Shown piece after piece: positions 50,236-61,830 of a stretch of 64,000 bases of DNA; the first letter of the stretch is position 1, and each line of letters starts with the position of its first letter. The notes beneath the pieces are model-generated. The model had not been told where the DNA came from. It ran no database searches and was given only the letters and a program-made list of their open reading frames with translations. This DNA is from Parus major (taxonomy: Eukaryota; Chordata; Aves; Passeriformes; Paridae), in NCBI RefSeq assembly GCF_001522545.3, contig NC_031768.1:83572457-83636456 (forward strand). The letters run 5' to 3'. Position numbers and translations under genes: made by a program.

Positions 50236-50763
50236 ATATGAAGTTCTGCATTCATCTCTCGGGCCCTCAGCACAGGAAGAACATGGACTTGTTGGATCAG
50301 GTCCAGAGGAGAGCCACAGAAATGCTCAGAGGGCTGGAGCACCTCTTCTTTGAGGGCAGGCTGAGGGAAATGGTGTTGTTCATCCTGGAGAAGACAAGGC
50401 TTAGGGGAGACCTTCTTGCAACCTTTCAATATGTAAGATGAGCTTGTAAGAAAAATGAGGACAGACTTTTTAACTGGACCTCTAGCAATAGGACAAGGGG
50501 TAATAATTTTAAACTAAAAGAGAGTAGACTTAGGTAAGATGTAAAAAAGAAATTTTATTGCAGTGAAGGTGGTGAAATGCTGGCACAGGTTGTCCAGAGA
50601 AGTTGTGGATGCCCCATCCCTGAAAATGTTCAAGGTCAGGCTGACTGAAGCTCTGATCACCCTGTTGTAGTTGAAGATGCCCCTGGTCATTGCAGGTGAG
50701 TTGATCTAAATGAAATTTAAAGGTTCCCTTAAATCCAAACCATTCTGTGATTCTATGACTCTG
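50236..50763 (+). mobile_element. CR1 LINE fragment, sense, end of ORF2 plus 3' UTR
   Basis: The copy begins in the last part of ORF2 (AAGTTCTGCATTCATCTCTC, AGGAAGAACATGGACTTGTT, GGTCCAGAGGAGAGCCACAG) and continues through GGCTGGAGCACCTCTTC, GCAATAGGACAAGGGGTAAT, GGCACAGGTTGTCCAGAGAAG and TGGATGCCCCATCCCTGAAA to CATTCTGTGATTCTATGACTC. The open frame at 50,184-50,441 is this ORF2 remnant in part and not a host gene. It is the longest CR1 copy here except for that at 7.9 kb. Confidence 0.95.
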
Positions 50764-52475
50764 TCTTCTAGAAAAGGGGGTGAAAAACAATAAAAGAGGA
50801 AGGGAGAAGCAAAGTAGACCCAGGTACAAAATCACTCCAAGTTACTGCCCTCAGTGATCAAACTTTCTACTTCCTCATCCTGAGAATAGTCTTAAAAGAG
50901 GAATAAGGTATCAAAACTATCTTAGATGCAACATTAGTGGAGTGTTGGGTGACAACCCCATTAAATCGCTTTAGATACAGTCACCTCATATAGTAAGTTG
51001 ATAATAATATAGTTAATTTTCCTGCTTGTTTTATCAGCAATGACTCTGTTTTCTACCCTGGAAACTGGGATGGAGATAGAAAATGCCAGGGGAAGCAGAC
51101 TAGTTGGCATGCAGAGGAAAGATCCGCATTCCTGGATGAAAGCAAGTTCCTTTGTTGCCTTAATTTTTCCTCATTAGTTTTATAAGAAAACCGTGTAAAG
51201 AACAAAATCAAAACATATAGTTATCTCGACTGTTCAGCCAAGCACCACTTATGTCCAGGATGCTTTCTGCCTCTCTGAATGAAGGTGTTGGGAGAAGTAT
51301 GTGACTGGGAAGTGGAGAAAGCCTCCTTAAGTCTTAAAGATTTCTCTAACGTGTGATTGGTAGGAACAACAGATGTACTAAAGCCAACTGGAAAACTTAT
51401 AAAAGGACCATACAGGATCAGTCAGATTAATCCATAAGAAAAGATCAGATCTTCCAACTGAAACAGACAGAAACACCACGAAAGGAGGATACAAAATAAG
51501 CTGATGAAGCCTAAATCATTACTAATACATTACTATCAATCAACCTAACAATTACATTAGTTTAGACATCATTTTGGGGGGCCATCCAGAGGAGAGAAAA
51601 AGAGTAGGAAAATATTTTTAGGAAGATTTACACAAGAAATCTCCATCTTCTATTACAAGCTGCAGTGGGAGATATGATGAAGACAGATAACAAAACTCTG
51701 AGACAAAAATGCCAACATTTTTTCCAGTATCTGTCCAGTTAAGCATCTATTTAGTGAGCCTGTCCAAAGCTGATGCTGCTTTTCTCATTGATAAAGGGAT
51801 GGTGCAGGAGTTCTGGATAATGACTTACCTTGTGGTCTCCAAAGAGCTGATTACTAATAGAAATTAAAGTAGCCACCACGGCCTAGCTGGTATCAAATCT
51901 GTTTTCTCCTCTCCTATTAACTTACAGTGAACATGGCGAGGAAAGGTTCCTTGCCAAAACCCATTGTGCTAAGAGTCAGAAAATCCTGTGGCTAGGTCCC
52001 TTTCTTCTTCAGATCTCCTTGGCAGGAATCTGCACTGGCCAAGGCCCAGGGAATTCTAGCTAATAAATTATGATGTTGGAGGGACTGTTCACCCTGTAGC
52101 CATGCTAATTAGGTTCTTACCAGAAAATCAGGTCAGTTTATATTCTTGACTTTAATATAGGACAGGCATATGGACCACGTGTTGTAGGGGGGTTTTTATT
52201 TGCAAAATTAGGCAGAGTCATAGTTTGTAAGAAAACCCTCCTCAAATTCTAGGTTTTTCTAAGTCACTCTGAGGTAAAACTGGTATGCCAGTAACTCCCT
52301 GTCATTTCTCGTTATTGGCTCTGTATCTCGACGGTCCTAATTAGAAATTCTTTATGACTGATAAGACAGCTAACACCTAAGTAAGAAGGTATGAGAATGA
52401 CACAGATGTCCTTGATATATATTCTTCACACCCTAACTACTCTTTGAAAAAGTTCCATATGATTATTAATAACTT
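50764..52475. other. Non-coding stretch, nothing recognised
   Basis: AT-rich unique sequence with no exon-like blocks or recognised repeats. Confidence 0.5.
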
Positions 52476-52662
52476 CAAGGCATATTACTTCCAACTTGAG
52501 AAACGGTGACTGAAAGAGATAAAGACAGAGGCATTGCGAAATTATATATTGCAGGAGGATATATATATTATAATATATATAATAATATATATGTAATTTT
52601 GCAATGCCTCTGTCTTTATCTCTTTCAGTCACCGTTTCTCAAGTTGGAAGTAAAATGCCTTG
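52476..52662. repeat. Near-perfect 69-bp inverted repeat (foldback hairpin)
   Basis: The left arm 52,476-52,544 and right arm 52,594-52,662 are reverse complements with two mismatches in 69 positions (at 52,484 and 52,538 of the left arm). The 49-base spacer is mostly AT repeat, partly self-complementary, so the whole unit could fold almost completely. Identity of about 97% implies a recent origin or active homogenisation. I see no target-site duplication outside the arms and no terminal motif of a known transposon. Likely sources are a template-switch (foldback) replication event at the AT repeat or a short non-autonomous foldback element. If transcribed within an intron it would give a long double-stranded RNA hairpin. 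Confidence 0.95.
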
Positions 52663-55180
52663 GATAAAAGTAAAACACTTTTGTGAATTTTTTTTCTTTA
52701 TATGGTAAAGGGTTTAGTTTTTGGAATCATGAGAGGATCTAGTATTGCCAAGGACTTATGATGACAGAAGAGCTGCTTTAGTAATCAAACTATGAAAGAA
52801 GAAAGCCAGGAGGTTAAAGGCTCCTCTGTGAGATGAGTAAGTGTATAATGGTTTAAGTATTTCTGTTACTTGTCTGTAGTTATCTGCAGGTGTCAGCTGA
52901 CTCTTAATAACCCCAATACATTAATTCAAAATGGTTTTTATCCTTCATAAAGTATATTGGATACAGCAGCACTGATTAACTAATCCCTGTCTGTGTAAGA
53001 AGAGCTATTTCTGTCTGAAGTTCTACTCATAAAGGGAATTGTTTAGAGTTACAGTGTGTGAGTTTCTCTCCATAAGTTATTACTGATATTTTTACTTTCT
53101 TATGTGTCTTTCCAATTAACTTTTTAAAAGATTATAGACTCAGTTTCCTAGATTTATGTTGCTCCCATGTTTATCAGTAACTTGGGATAAAAAATGTGGC
53201 CATTGCCAATAGTTTGCAGGTGATGTAAAAAGTTGGGGGAGTTAGTAATGGAAGAGTAGGAAATACTGACAGACATCTACATGTCTTGGTGAGCTGTGTA
53301 CAGACAAGTGATCTCATCTCTAATGTAATGAAACATAAACTCTTCAAAGAGAAGAAAAAGCAAGGCAAGCATTTCATTGGGGATCCTCTATCCAGGCACT
53401 CCAAAACTGCAGAACACTTCTCTGGCATTATGAAAATAAATAGGCAAAAGAGGAGCTTTCTGTTTATTGTGAAACTTTACTCAAGCACAGAAGTCTCATG
53501 TAGGCACAGTGAAACCATCTCACTATGTAGCATGGGTTAACTTCTCTTGAAATACTTCTTTAGTTCAGTACCAGTGGAAAAAAACAAGGATGCTGATAAA
53601 CTAAAGAGATATGAGAATAATTAAAGGTTTAGTAAGAGATCACACAGTGAACAGGGAAAGCTCTAGTTGTTTAGCTCCTCAAAGTGCAAGTTAAGGAGTG
53701 ATGGGGTCATTTTGGCTACTTGCAGAGGCAACAGAAACTCTCAGGCAGGGGGCTCTGGTGGACAGATGCAGCAAAGAGTCATTAGTAAAAAAATGTCAGG
53801 AAACTGATGCTAGACAAAGATACCTGAAGCAAAATGCATATTATTTATTATGGTGGGAACAACCTGAGCAGGAATGTAATGATTCTTTAGATGAAGAATG
53901 AATTTTGGGGGTTTTGTAATTTTTAGTAAATACCTTTGCTCAAGCTTGAATTACACTGTGTTGCATGAAAAATCTTCCTAGTGGTCCCTCTTATCTGTAT
54001 AACTTCTGAATACACAATATATATCTATTTTGATATTCAGGACCTCATTCTTGCAATCTCCCACGTGGATAGTAGTGATCTTTGCCCTGTGCATGTTTAG
54101 AAATAATGACATGTACATTTCCCGAGCAGGGCTTTGATTTCCAAAACTATTCAGGGTTTTTTTTATTGGATGTTTTTTGCTTGTCAAGAGCTTGCTCAGA
54201 GGTACTAGCTTCTCCTAAATCTGAATAAAAGAAAACTGAACATGTAAGAAAGCAGGTTTTCTTTTAATCATCTGGATTGATTGCCATTCTTCATATTTTG
54301 CACTAATCTGCATACATACAAAATGAATGCAAATCACTTATAATTTGATAGCAGTTTACATCCCTGTATAACCCATATGCAACAAGAGATAGAAAAGCAG
54401 CAGAAATTCAAGTGTCTGCTACTGGGTCTAGATTGAACTGGAATTTATGAATAGATACAGAAGTGAAATAAATCTTCTAAAAATGGTTGACTCTGGAAAG
54501 AGAAAATTGTTCTTTTCTGATTTTGAGCAGTTTGAAGTGGAGAAAGCATGAATATACAGTATTTATTTAATCTGAAATTTTTTATCTGTTGCTCATCCAG
54601 AGAGATCTCAGTCGAAGCAGATGGGTCCCATTATGCACCACATTTTTTTTTTTTTGCAGTCTCAAGTTCCCTCTTAGTTTTCTGGTTTGGCCCAGCCTGC
54701 AACACTGCTTTCCCATCACACAGAGTTCTGTTTTCTTTTAAGAGGAACACAATAAGAAATCCATTAATCTTATTAGCAAGGAAAGAAAAAAGAAAAAAGG
54801 AAAACTGCGTTCTCTCCTTTCTTTGGTACTACTGAAATGGAAGCTGGAACTCTGATCTGCACCGAGTACCGTTCTATAATGCCTATGTATGCACCTCTTA
54901 GAGTAACTCAATGCCTAAATGGAAGCTGAGATATAAGCACTGGGAATGGCTGTGAACAAGCATGTGAAGGAGGTCTGGAGACAGAGGAGGTTGCTGGCTT
55001 CTTAAAACTACTGTGCCTTGCTTGGAGTTGCTCTTTTATATAATCCTTCAAACTACAGTCAAAATAAGACAACTTAAACTAAACTTTAAACTAAAATAAT
55101 TTGATTCATCACCAAGTTTCACTTACTTGGGTATTTTCAAACACTTGTAAACATGATTAATGTGGCCTCTGGATGGGGAA
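52663..55180. other. Non-coding stretch, nothing recognised
   Basis: AT-rich unique sequence. The open frames (for example 53,286-53,540 and 54,548-54,835) are short, without motifs or splice context. Confidence 0.5.
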
Positions 55181-55600
55181 AATCATAGAATGGATTGCTT
55201 TGATTTGGAAGGGGCTTTAAAGACCATCTAGTTCCAATCTGCCTGCTATGGGCAGGGACACCTTCCACTATCCCAGGTTGCTCAGAGCTCCATCCAATCT
55301 GGTCTTGAACACTTCCAGGGATGGGGCATCTGCAGCTTCTCTGGGCAACCTGTGCCAGTTCCTCACCACCCTCACAGTGAAGAATTTCTTCCTTATAGCT
55401 TAAATAAACCTTCTCAGTTTTAGCCTTAAGCCATTCCCACTTGTCCTATCATTTCCTGTCCTTGTCAAAAATCCCTCACCAGCTCTCTTGTAGCCCCTTT
55501 GGGTACTGGAAAGTGCTCTAAGGTCTCCCTGGAGCCTTTCCTTCTCCAGGTTGAGCAATCCTAACTCTCTCGGCCTGTCTTCATAGCAGAGGTGTGACAG
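55181..55600 (-). mobile_element. CR1 3'-end fragment, antisense
   Basis: AATCATAGAATGGATTGCTT, AAGGGGCTTTAAAGACCATC, GCTATGGGCAGGGACACCTTC, AGGTTGCTCAGAGCTCCATCC, GGGATGGGGCATCTGCAG and TTCTCTGGGCAACCTGTGCC, continuing to CTCCAGGTTGAGCAATCC, form a well-preserved reverse-complemented CR1 3' end of about 420 bases. It is the clearest avian marker in the window. Confidence 0.96.
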
Positions 55601-57364
55601 ACTTCTGAGTACCGTTTTTTCCCTACTTGTGTCTTAATTGCCATTGCATTTTGCAGCCATTTATATCAGTGCAAGGTAAATCCTACAAGAGAATACTTGG
55701 ACTAAGTCACTTCACAAAGTTCTGGACTACATGGAGTAAGACTCTCTTTTTGTTCATAAAATTTAATAAAGAGCAAGCTAAATGAGAAGGTCATTTGTGG
55801 ATTATGGCATCCATTTCTCCCTTGGTGATTTTGGCCCATGGCTTTTCATAGTTTAAGGTCAAACAGGAAGATGAGCAAATCCCAAAAGACTGGACTGTAA
55901 AGAAAGAAATACTCCTGTCCAATTTGTATTTCCAGGTGTTCTCATTTCAGTCATCTCAATTAGAGCAGAGAGCAGTGATATCTTGTCTGCTGTCAGTAGA
56001 GGGATGGAAGTGGGACAAGGATTTCTGCTTTATGGGAATGGATGGGCTGTTGGGAATGGGAATGGCAGAGGCAAACAGCATTATGGGACCACATTATTTG
56101 GCTCCAGTAAAACTTGTTGTCTCTACAAAATTTAGCACACCATAGGTTCATGAGCATGACTACAGGTAATGGGAACTTGTAAATGCAACAGTATACAAGA
56201 CCTTATTCCTTTTTTTAAATTAGTGTTTTGTTTGGCAAATGATAGCTTAAAACTCCTGACAACTGATTATTGAACCAAAAATTGTGATATCATAAAATAG
56301 GTACTCCTTGGATGGTCTTGCTTATCACAATTCAGGCTTTGCTGACATGGGGCCAACTTTATGTACTTCCTCACATTCTTTTAGTTTTTCTTCACTGCAT
56401 TCCTGTTTTAACAGATAATTCCCAAAGCACTTAAGGAAGTAGAGAATTAATGAAGAATGATACAAAAATTTCCTCTTTTTCTAAGAGATTTTCCCAAATT
56501 GGGACCTGAAATACCTAATATATTGGTTTCAGAAACACCCTGTTTTTTATAACAGTGGTCCATTAGCAATTTAAAAAGGTATGGTTAATCTGAAAAGCAA
56601 TTGTTTCTCTGTGATAACTTTAGCCATATTTGTCATTGCTTTTATTTTCGTTATTTTCCATGTGAAATTTTGCCTATCCTCCATGTTTAAAATTCCCCAT
56701 GAGTAAAACTAATAGTAAAGGTTGGTATACAACATATTATCCAAGGCTGAGGTAGTTATTCTCACTGTCTATTTTTATTTAATGCTATATATCTATTTAC
56801 CTTTACCCCTGGGGTGGGTTTTCATTCCCATTAGTGTAATTATAGGCTGGTATGACTCCACTGGCATCACTTGAATGGTATGTTCACCATCAGTGGTTTT
56901 ATTGAGTGGTGAATCCCTATACCCTGGAAACTTGGTTTTGATCCACAGACTCATCCATGTTAAACAATGCAATATAGTGTCTCCCACAGTTATTTATGAG
57001 TCTGCTACAGCAAATGAGAAACAGGCTTCAGATTATAGGTGCTCTTTTCATTTCTCCAAAATGATTGAAAAGAGTTTCATCAAGCACATCTTATCAAGTC
57101 ACTGACCATCACTGCTCACTGAAGTCACTGTCCCTTGTTTATAGGCAGATTTGTGAGCAATAGAGTTTCTTTGCAGAGTGGTCCTGCCTCACATGGATAG
57201 AAGACTGCCTAGTGCACCTGGTATTTATGTTTTGTTAAAGGGAGTCCTTTGATTAGATCAAAATTTGTACCACAATTACTATAAGGGTTAAGGTAAGACA
57301 GATTTTGCTATATGTGGTAGGTCTGTAGGACCCAGTTAAACAGAAGTAATTTTATCTATCAAGC
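55601..57364. other. Non-coding stretch, nothing recognised
   Basis: AT-rich unique sequence with no recognised repeat or exon. Confidence 0.5.
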
Positions 57365-57939
57365 TGTTGTGCGTTGACTCCAGACAGCAGCTAGCACCCC
57401 CTCTAGATATTCACTCCCTCACAGTGGGAGAGGGAAGAGAACCTGAGGGGTCAATGTGAGAAAACTGATGGGGCTGAGATAAAGACAGTTTAATAAAGAT
57501 AAAGAAAAAGTTGTCTACATGAACAAAGCACATCAAGGAATTCATTCACCACTTCCCATGGGCTGGCAGGTGTCCAGCCATATACAGGAGCATCATGTTT
57601 AGTAGCGACTTGGAAAGACAAACATCATCACTCTAAACATCCCTTCTTTCTTCTGCTCCCAGCTCTATTTCTAAGCACAGCACCAAAAGGTCTGGGATAT
57701 CCCTGGAGTCAGCTGGGGTCAGCTGTCCTGACCATATCCCCTCCCAACTCCTTGTGCAGCCTCAGCTTCCTTGTTGGTGGGTTGGGTGAGGAACAGACAA
57801 ATCCTTGACTCTGTGTAAGCCCTGCTCAGCAATAACTAAGCACTATTTATTAACAGCGTACAAACACTGTTTTAACCAGAAATTTGAAACAAACTGCTAT
57901 GAAGAAAATTTACTCTGTCCCAGCCAAAATTAGTATGCA
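57365..57939 (-). mobile_element. Solo ERVL-type LTR, antisense, diverged
   Basis: The copy begins TGTTGTGCGTTGACTCC and ends CAGCCAAAATTAGTATGCA, with TG and CA at its ends. It shares with the LTR at 2.36 kb the blocks GAGATAAAGACAGTTTAATA, ACTTGGAAAGACAAA, GTCTGGGATATCCC, GGGGTCAGCTGTCCTGACCA, CCCTCCCAACTCCTTGTGCAG and GAAGAAAATTTACTCTGTCCC. It lies in the same orientation, with no internal retroviral genes beside it. Confidence 0.85.
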
Positions 57940-60564
57940 AACTCCCAAGGTTAAATAAGCAGAGAAGGAAATGGAGGCTGATGGAAACTGTCTAAAAAGC
58001 TGGATGTTAAGTGGTTTGGACCACGATCTCTTCCGTGCTTCTGAAAACATCTTTGACTTCAGAAGAATAATCTAAGTCCAGCTAATAAATTCTGTTGCTA
58101 TCTCAAACTATGTGTTTGTTGGGATATCTGGTACTTATTGGTAGTTCAAGGCATAAAGCAACACAGTCCTGGAGCCCATGATATTGTGAAGTTACTGAAC
58201 CAGTTTTTTACCTTGGAAATAGGAACAAAATTCTGTTATTATTGTATGTTTAGTCCAGGGGTGACACTGACATTAACAGTGTTTCACTGTTCATCTCGAT
58301 CAGAGTCTGTCCAAAAATGCTTGTCATATTCAGCTCACTTCCAAAATCTCTCAAATACAATTCTGGATCCTCAAAGAAAAGTTCTGGGCCTCATACCCTT
58401 CTTAAGGATCACTGCACATCAGAGAACTGCAAACAGGAGCCATTGATGCAGAAGCTTGTGCAATATATGTGTGTTTGTGTCACTTCAACAGTGGAAGGTC
58501 ACATTTAATTTTCTCCCTGAAGAGCACCCTCTGAGCTGACACATGGAGATAAAGATACTACTCATTATAGCAGTTGTGATTTTTCTACCCAAATAGCTTG
58601 TGTGGGAAGGAGATCAGCCTCCAGTCCCTGGAGTACAAACCAATCTATACAGCAGCCCCTCAGCTTGCTGAGCCAGCAGAGCAGCTCCTGTTTGCTGCCT
58701 AATTTCAGATAAGAGTTAAACATAAATAATAATAATACCAAAAAGTCTGATTATCTCGGAAAAAAAAAATAAATGTTTAAGTGCTGCATAGAAACTTAGG
58801 GGGAAAAAATAACTGTAAAAAGACAAAGAGAAAAACCCCCAAAAACAAAAACAAAACCAGATAAAACTCCAAACCGAGTATTTAGTTCCCTGGCAATAAA
58901 GTATCCAGAATTCAGTTCTCTTTACATCTAAATTAAAGGTGTAAACTGCAAACCAGGGCATTTTGAAAATATGTGGGATGATGTTGTCTTTTTACTTATA
59001 TTCTGTATTTCTATCTGAAGGACAGATTCTGAAGTGGCAGATCCTTGATTGTCTTCTGAAAGAAACAATATATTTTTTATGCCCATTGAGGATCTCATCT
59101 CATTAGAAATCTCCTGAATTTCCTAAATGACTCGTGCAGTTGTCTCATGGTTTGTCATTAGGACTTCCCCAATGTCTGCTCATTAAGGGCACTTTCCTTT
59201 TGTCTGCAGGCTTGGCAATAAATAATTACCTTTCAGATTCCCAGCATGAATTCTGGAAGGGTTCTGAAAGGGGAATATAGGTAGGAAGAAGAGAAGAGGG
59301 AGAAATTAAATGGAATTATTGTGGAAAAGATAGCAGATAGAAAAAAAAAAAGGCAAGACAACCAAAGAAAAGAAGCTAGGAGAGTTGCTTCCACAATCAG
59401 GAAACAAATCAGGAGAACTCCAGAATGGGAATAATATTTCCTTTATACGCAGCGGAATCTGAGGGAGAAGGGGTAAGAAGATGGAGCGTGAAAGAGGAGG
59501 AAAAGAGACAGATTCCTACAGGCAGTGAGGAATACATTCACTCCACAGGGAGAGGGACCGAAAAACAGCTGAGGAGAAAGACAGGGATCCAAAACCAGTG
59601 GAAATGGACTGAAGATTGCTCTTCTAAGAAACTTGGTGCATTCTTGCCTCTGTTCCCTTTCAAACTGAACTGCTTTTGTTTGCTTGTTTTATATTTAAAT
59701 GGTTTTTCAAGGTACGGTTTTATTTGAGTTATATGTATTCTGTGCTCATAATAATAATCACCTGCTTTGAATTTGTACATTTAATATGAATAGTTCTGTG
59801 TCTTCTTTCTTTTTCTATATGCACATATTAAAAATAGTGTTTAAAATTATAAATTCAATAGATTTGCGCTAAGGAAACTTCAGGAAATGAAAACACAATA
59901 TTAATAAACAGAATAATTCTGCTTTAATCTGTTCTCTGTAGTCTGACATCCCACAGTCTGGGATTGACAATCATGTTCATGGTATGTGTGATTAAACAAG
60001 AAGCAGTGAAGGCTGGAAAATAAAGAAAACCAAAGGAAGAAAGGTTTAATTGGGGTGTGTGTGTGCATGTGTGTGTCTGTGAAAGTCCACAGCAATGGAG
60101 AGAGAAGAATTCCTCAAACCAGGATGTGTCTCAAAGTGTTTTCAGCTCTTGAAAACACAAGGACTGGGGAGGAGAACATTAGCTCAAGAGATAAGAAGAT
60201 TGGAAAGTGAGAAAGACCAAATCAAAACCACCTTCAGTTTATATCTGGAGATCATGGAGAGAAGAGATGCTTGTCTAAAAGACAGAAACAGTATTATTAA
60301 GCATGGATTAAAAAAACAGCAGAAAATCATCTTTATGGTTTTTCATTTTCTAAGATAGAGAAAATATGTGTTGTCTTCCCATTGCAAAAGAGCAATTGAA
60401 AGGTATTATCTTCATTTTAATAGCTTATGGTAGTAATTCCTCGATTCTGAACATATAACATTTAGGAAAAAAACAAGTATAGTGAGTCCAAGAAGAGGGA
60501 GAACACACTTCTTTCATTGTGATTAATATCCTACTGTTGCTTACATATGTTCCATGTTGAGTGA

Positions 60565-60608
60565 ATGGACAAAGGTACTCAACCTCATGGACAAAGGTAC
60601 TCAGCCTT
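60565..60608. repeat. 22-bp tandem duplication
   Basis: Two adjacent copies of ATGGACAAAGGTACTCAACCTC, the second differing at two positions. Small local duplication. Confidence 0.9.
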
Positions 60609-61719
60609 GAAATCAGTATGCAAAAGTAGCCTTAATTAGGTGGTTGGAAGTTCAATTTGCCTGGCACATTTTTTTTTTTTCCTGATTGAACTTTCCTATA
60701 AAGTCAAGGGATAATACTAGTAGTGTCATATATTTATGCTCCATAAATAAATTTTGCCTCTGTTTTTTAACCAGAAAGCAAATAGAGGAACACAAAGCAT
60801 GAAGGATAGGTATCTCCACTGTGGAGAGGTTGTAATGGTTTTAATGGTTTTAATGGTTATGATGTCTTATTTCTGTGAAATTAAGGCAATCCTTATTGGT
60901 ACATGGTATACCCACAGAGTATCTGAAGTCCCTGTCTGTTTCTCCTGATTAGCTCTCTTCACAGAAGGAATTCCATAAGGAGTGATGCTAAAAGCTCAGG
61001 GATAGGTACTGGGGCAGGGGGGGCTATACTCGACAGCGTCACCAGCCTACTTGAAAGAAAAATGTATCATCTGCATGTCAGCAGGGGACAGATGGGATTT
61101 AACTGTGTCTGGTTTGTGTGCACCTCATGTTTATCATAAATCCTAATGCTTCCCTTCATCACTGGGCTCTGCTAACCCCAGAGACACTTACCTATGTCTA
61201 AGGGTCTCATTGTAGCTCTTTCTCTCATCTTTCTTTCCAAGCTCTGTATCCAAATACATGGGGAGGACACCCTTTACTTATTTCCTTTCTCTTCTCTATC
61301 ATTGTATGTTAAAAAATAAGGGCTAAGGAAAGAACTTGAGAAGGAGAAGAAAAGGAATATATTCCTTCAATTCAATCCACGATGAAAATGAAATCACACA
61401 TACGTGTGTGATTCATTCAGGCATATTTTTGCTCTGTCTGAATCCTCCTGTTTTCCCATTTATAGGCAGAAAAATTATTCCTTACAGTTCTCAGTACTTT
61501 TCAAACAGTAAGACTGTATATATAGCTTTTCCTTGTTAGCTAATATATCTTCTATAAGGCTTATTGTTTGACTAATTTTGATAAAATGAAAAGACAACTC
61601 AGAATGTCATTTTCTTAGGAGCAAGGATTGTTTTCTTCAAACTTTGTATCATGCTCTTGTCTTGTGTTTTTGCACAACAGAAGAAAGAGTGAACCGAGTT
61701 TTAACCACCACTCTTTAAA

Positions 61720-61830
61720 AAACAATAAATAATAAGATAAAATAAATAAAGCAAAATATTAGTAACAAAATAATAATTATAAGATGGATACAAAATCATT
61801 AAAATAAAAAAAAAAAAATTATGAAATAAA
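61720..61830. repeat. A/T-rich AATAA-type simple tract
   Basis: About 110 bases of irregular AATAA, AAATA and A-runs with almost no C or G. Low-complexity sequence. Confidence 0.8.

Noticed and set aside
50184..50441. 85-codon open frame resembling a protein fragment
   Set aside because: It is mostly the decayed end of CR1 ORF2, so it is retroposon sequence and not a host gene.
59425..60358. Two Lys/Glu-rich open frames of 87-100 codons
   Set aside because: A-rich sequence gives Lys/Glu-rich translations by composition; no motif, no splice sites and no neighbouring exons support them.
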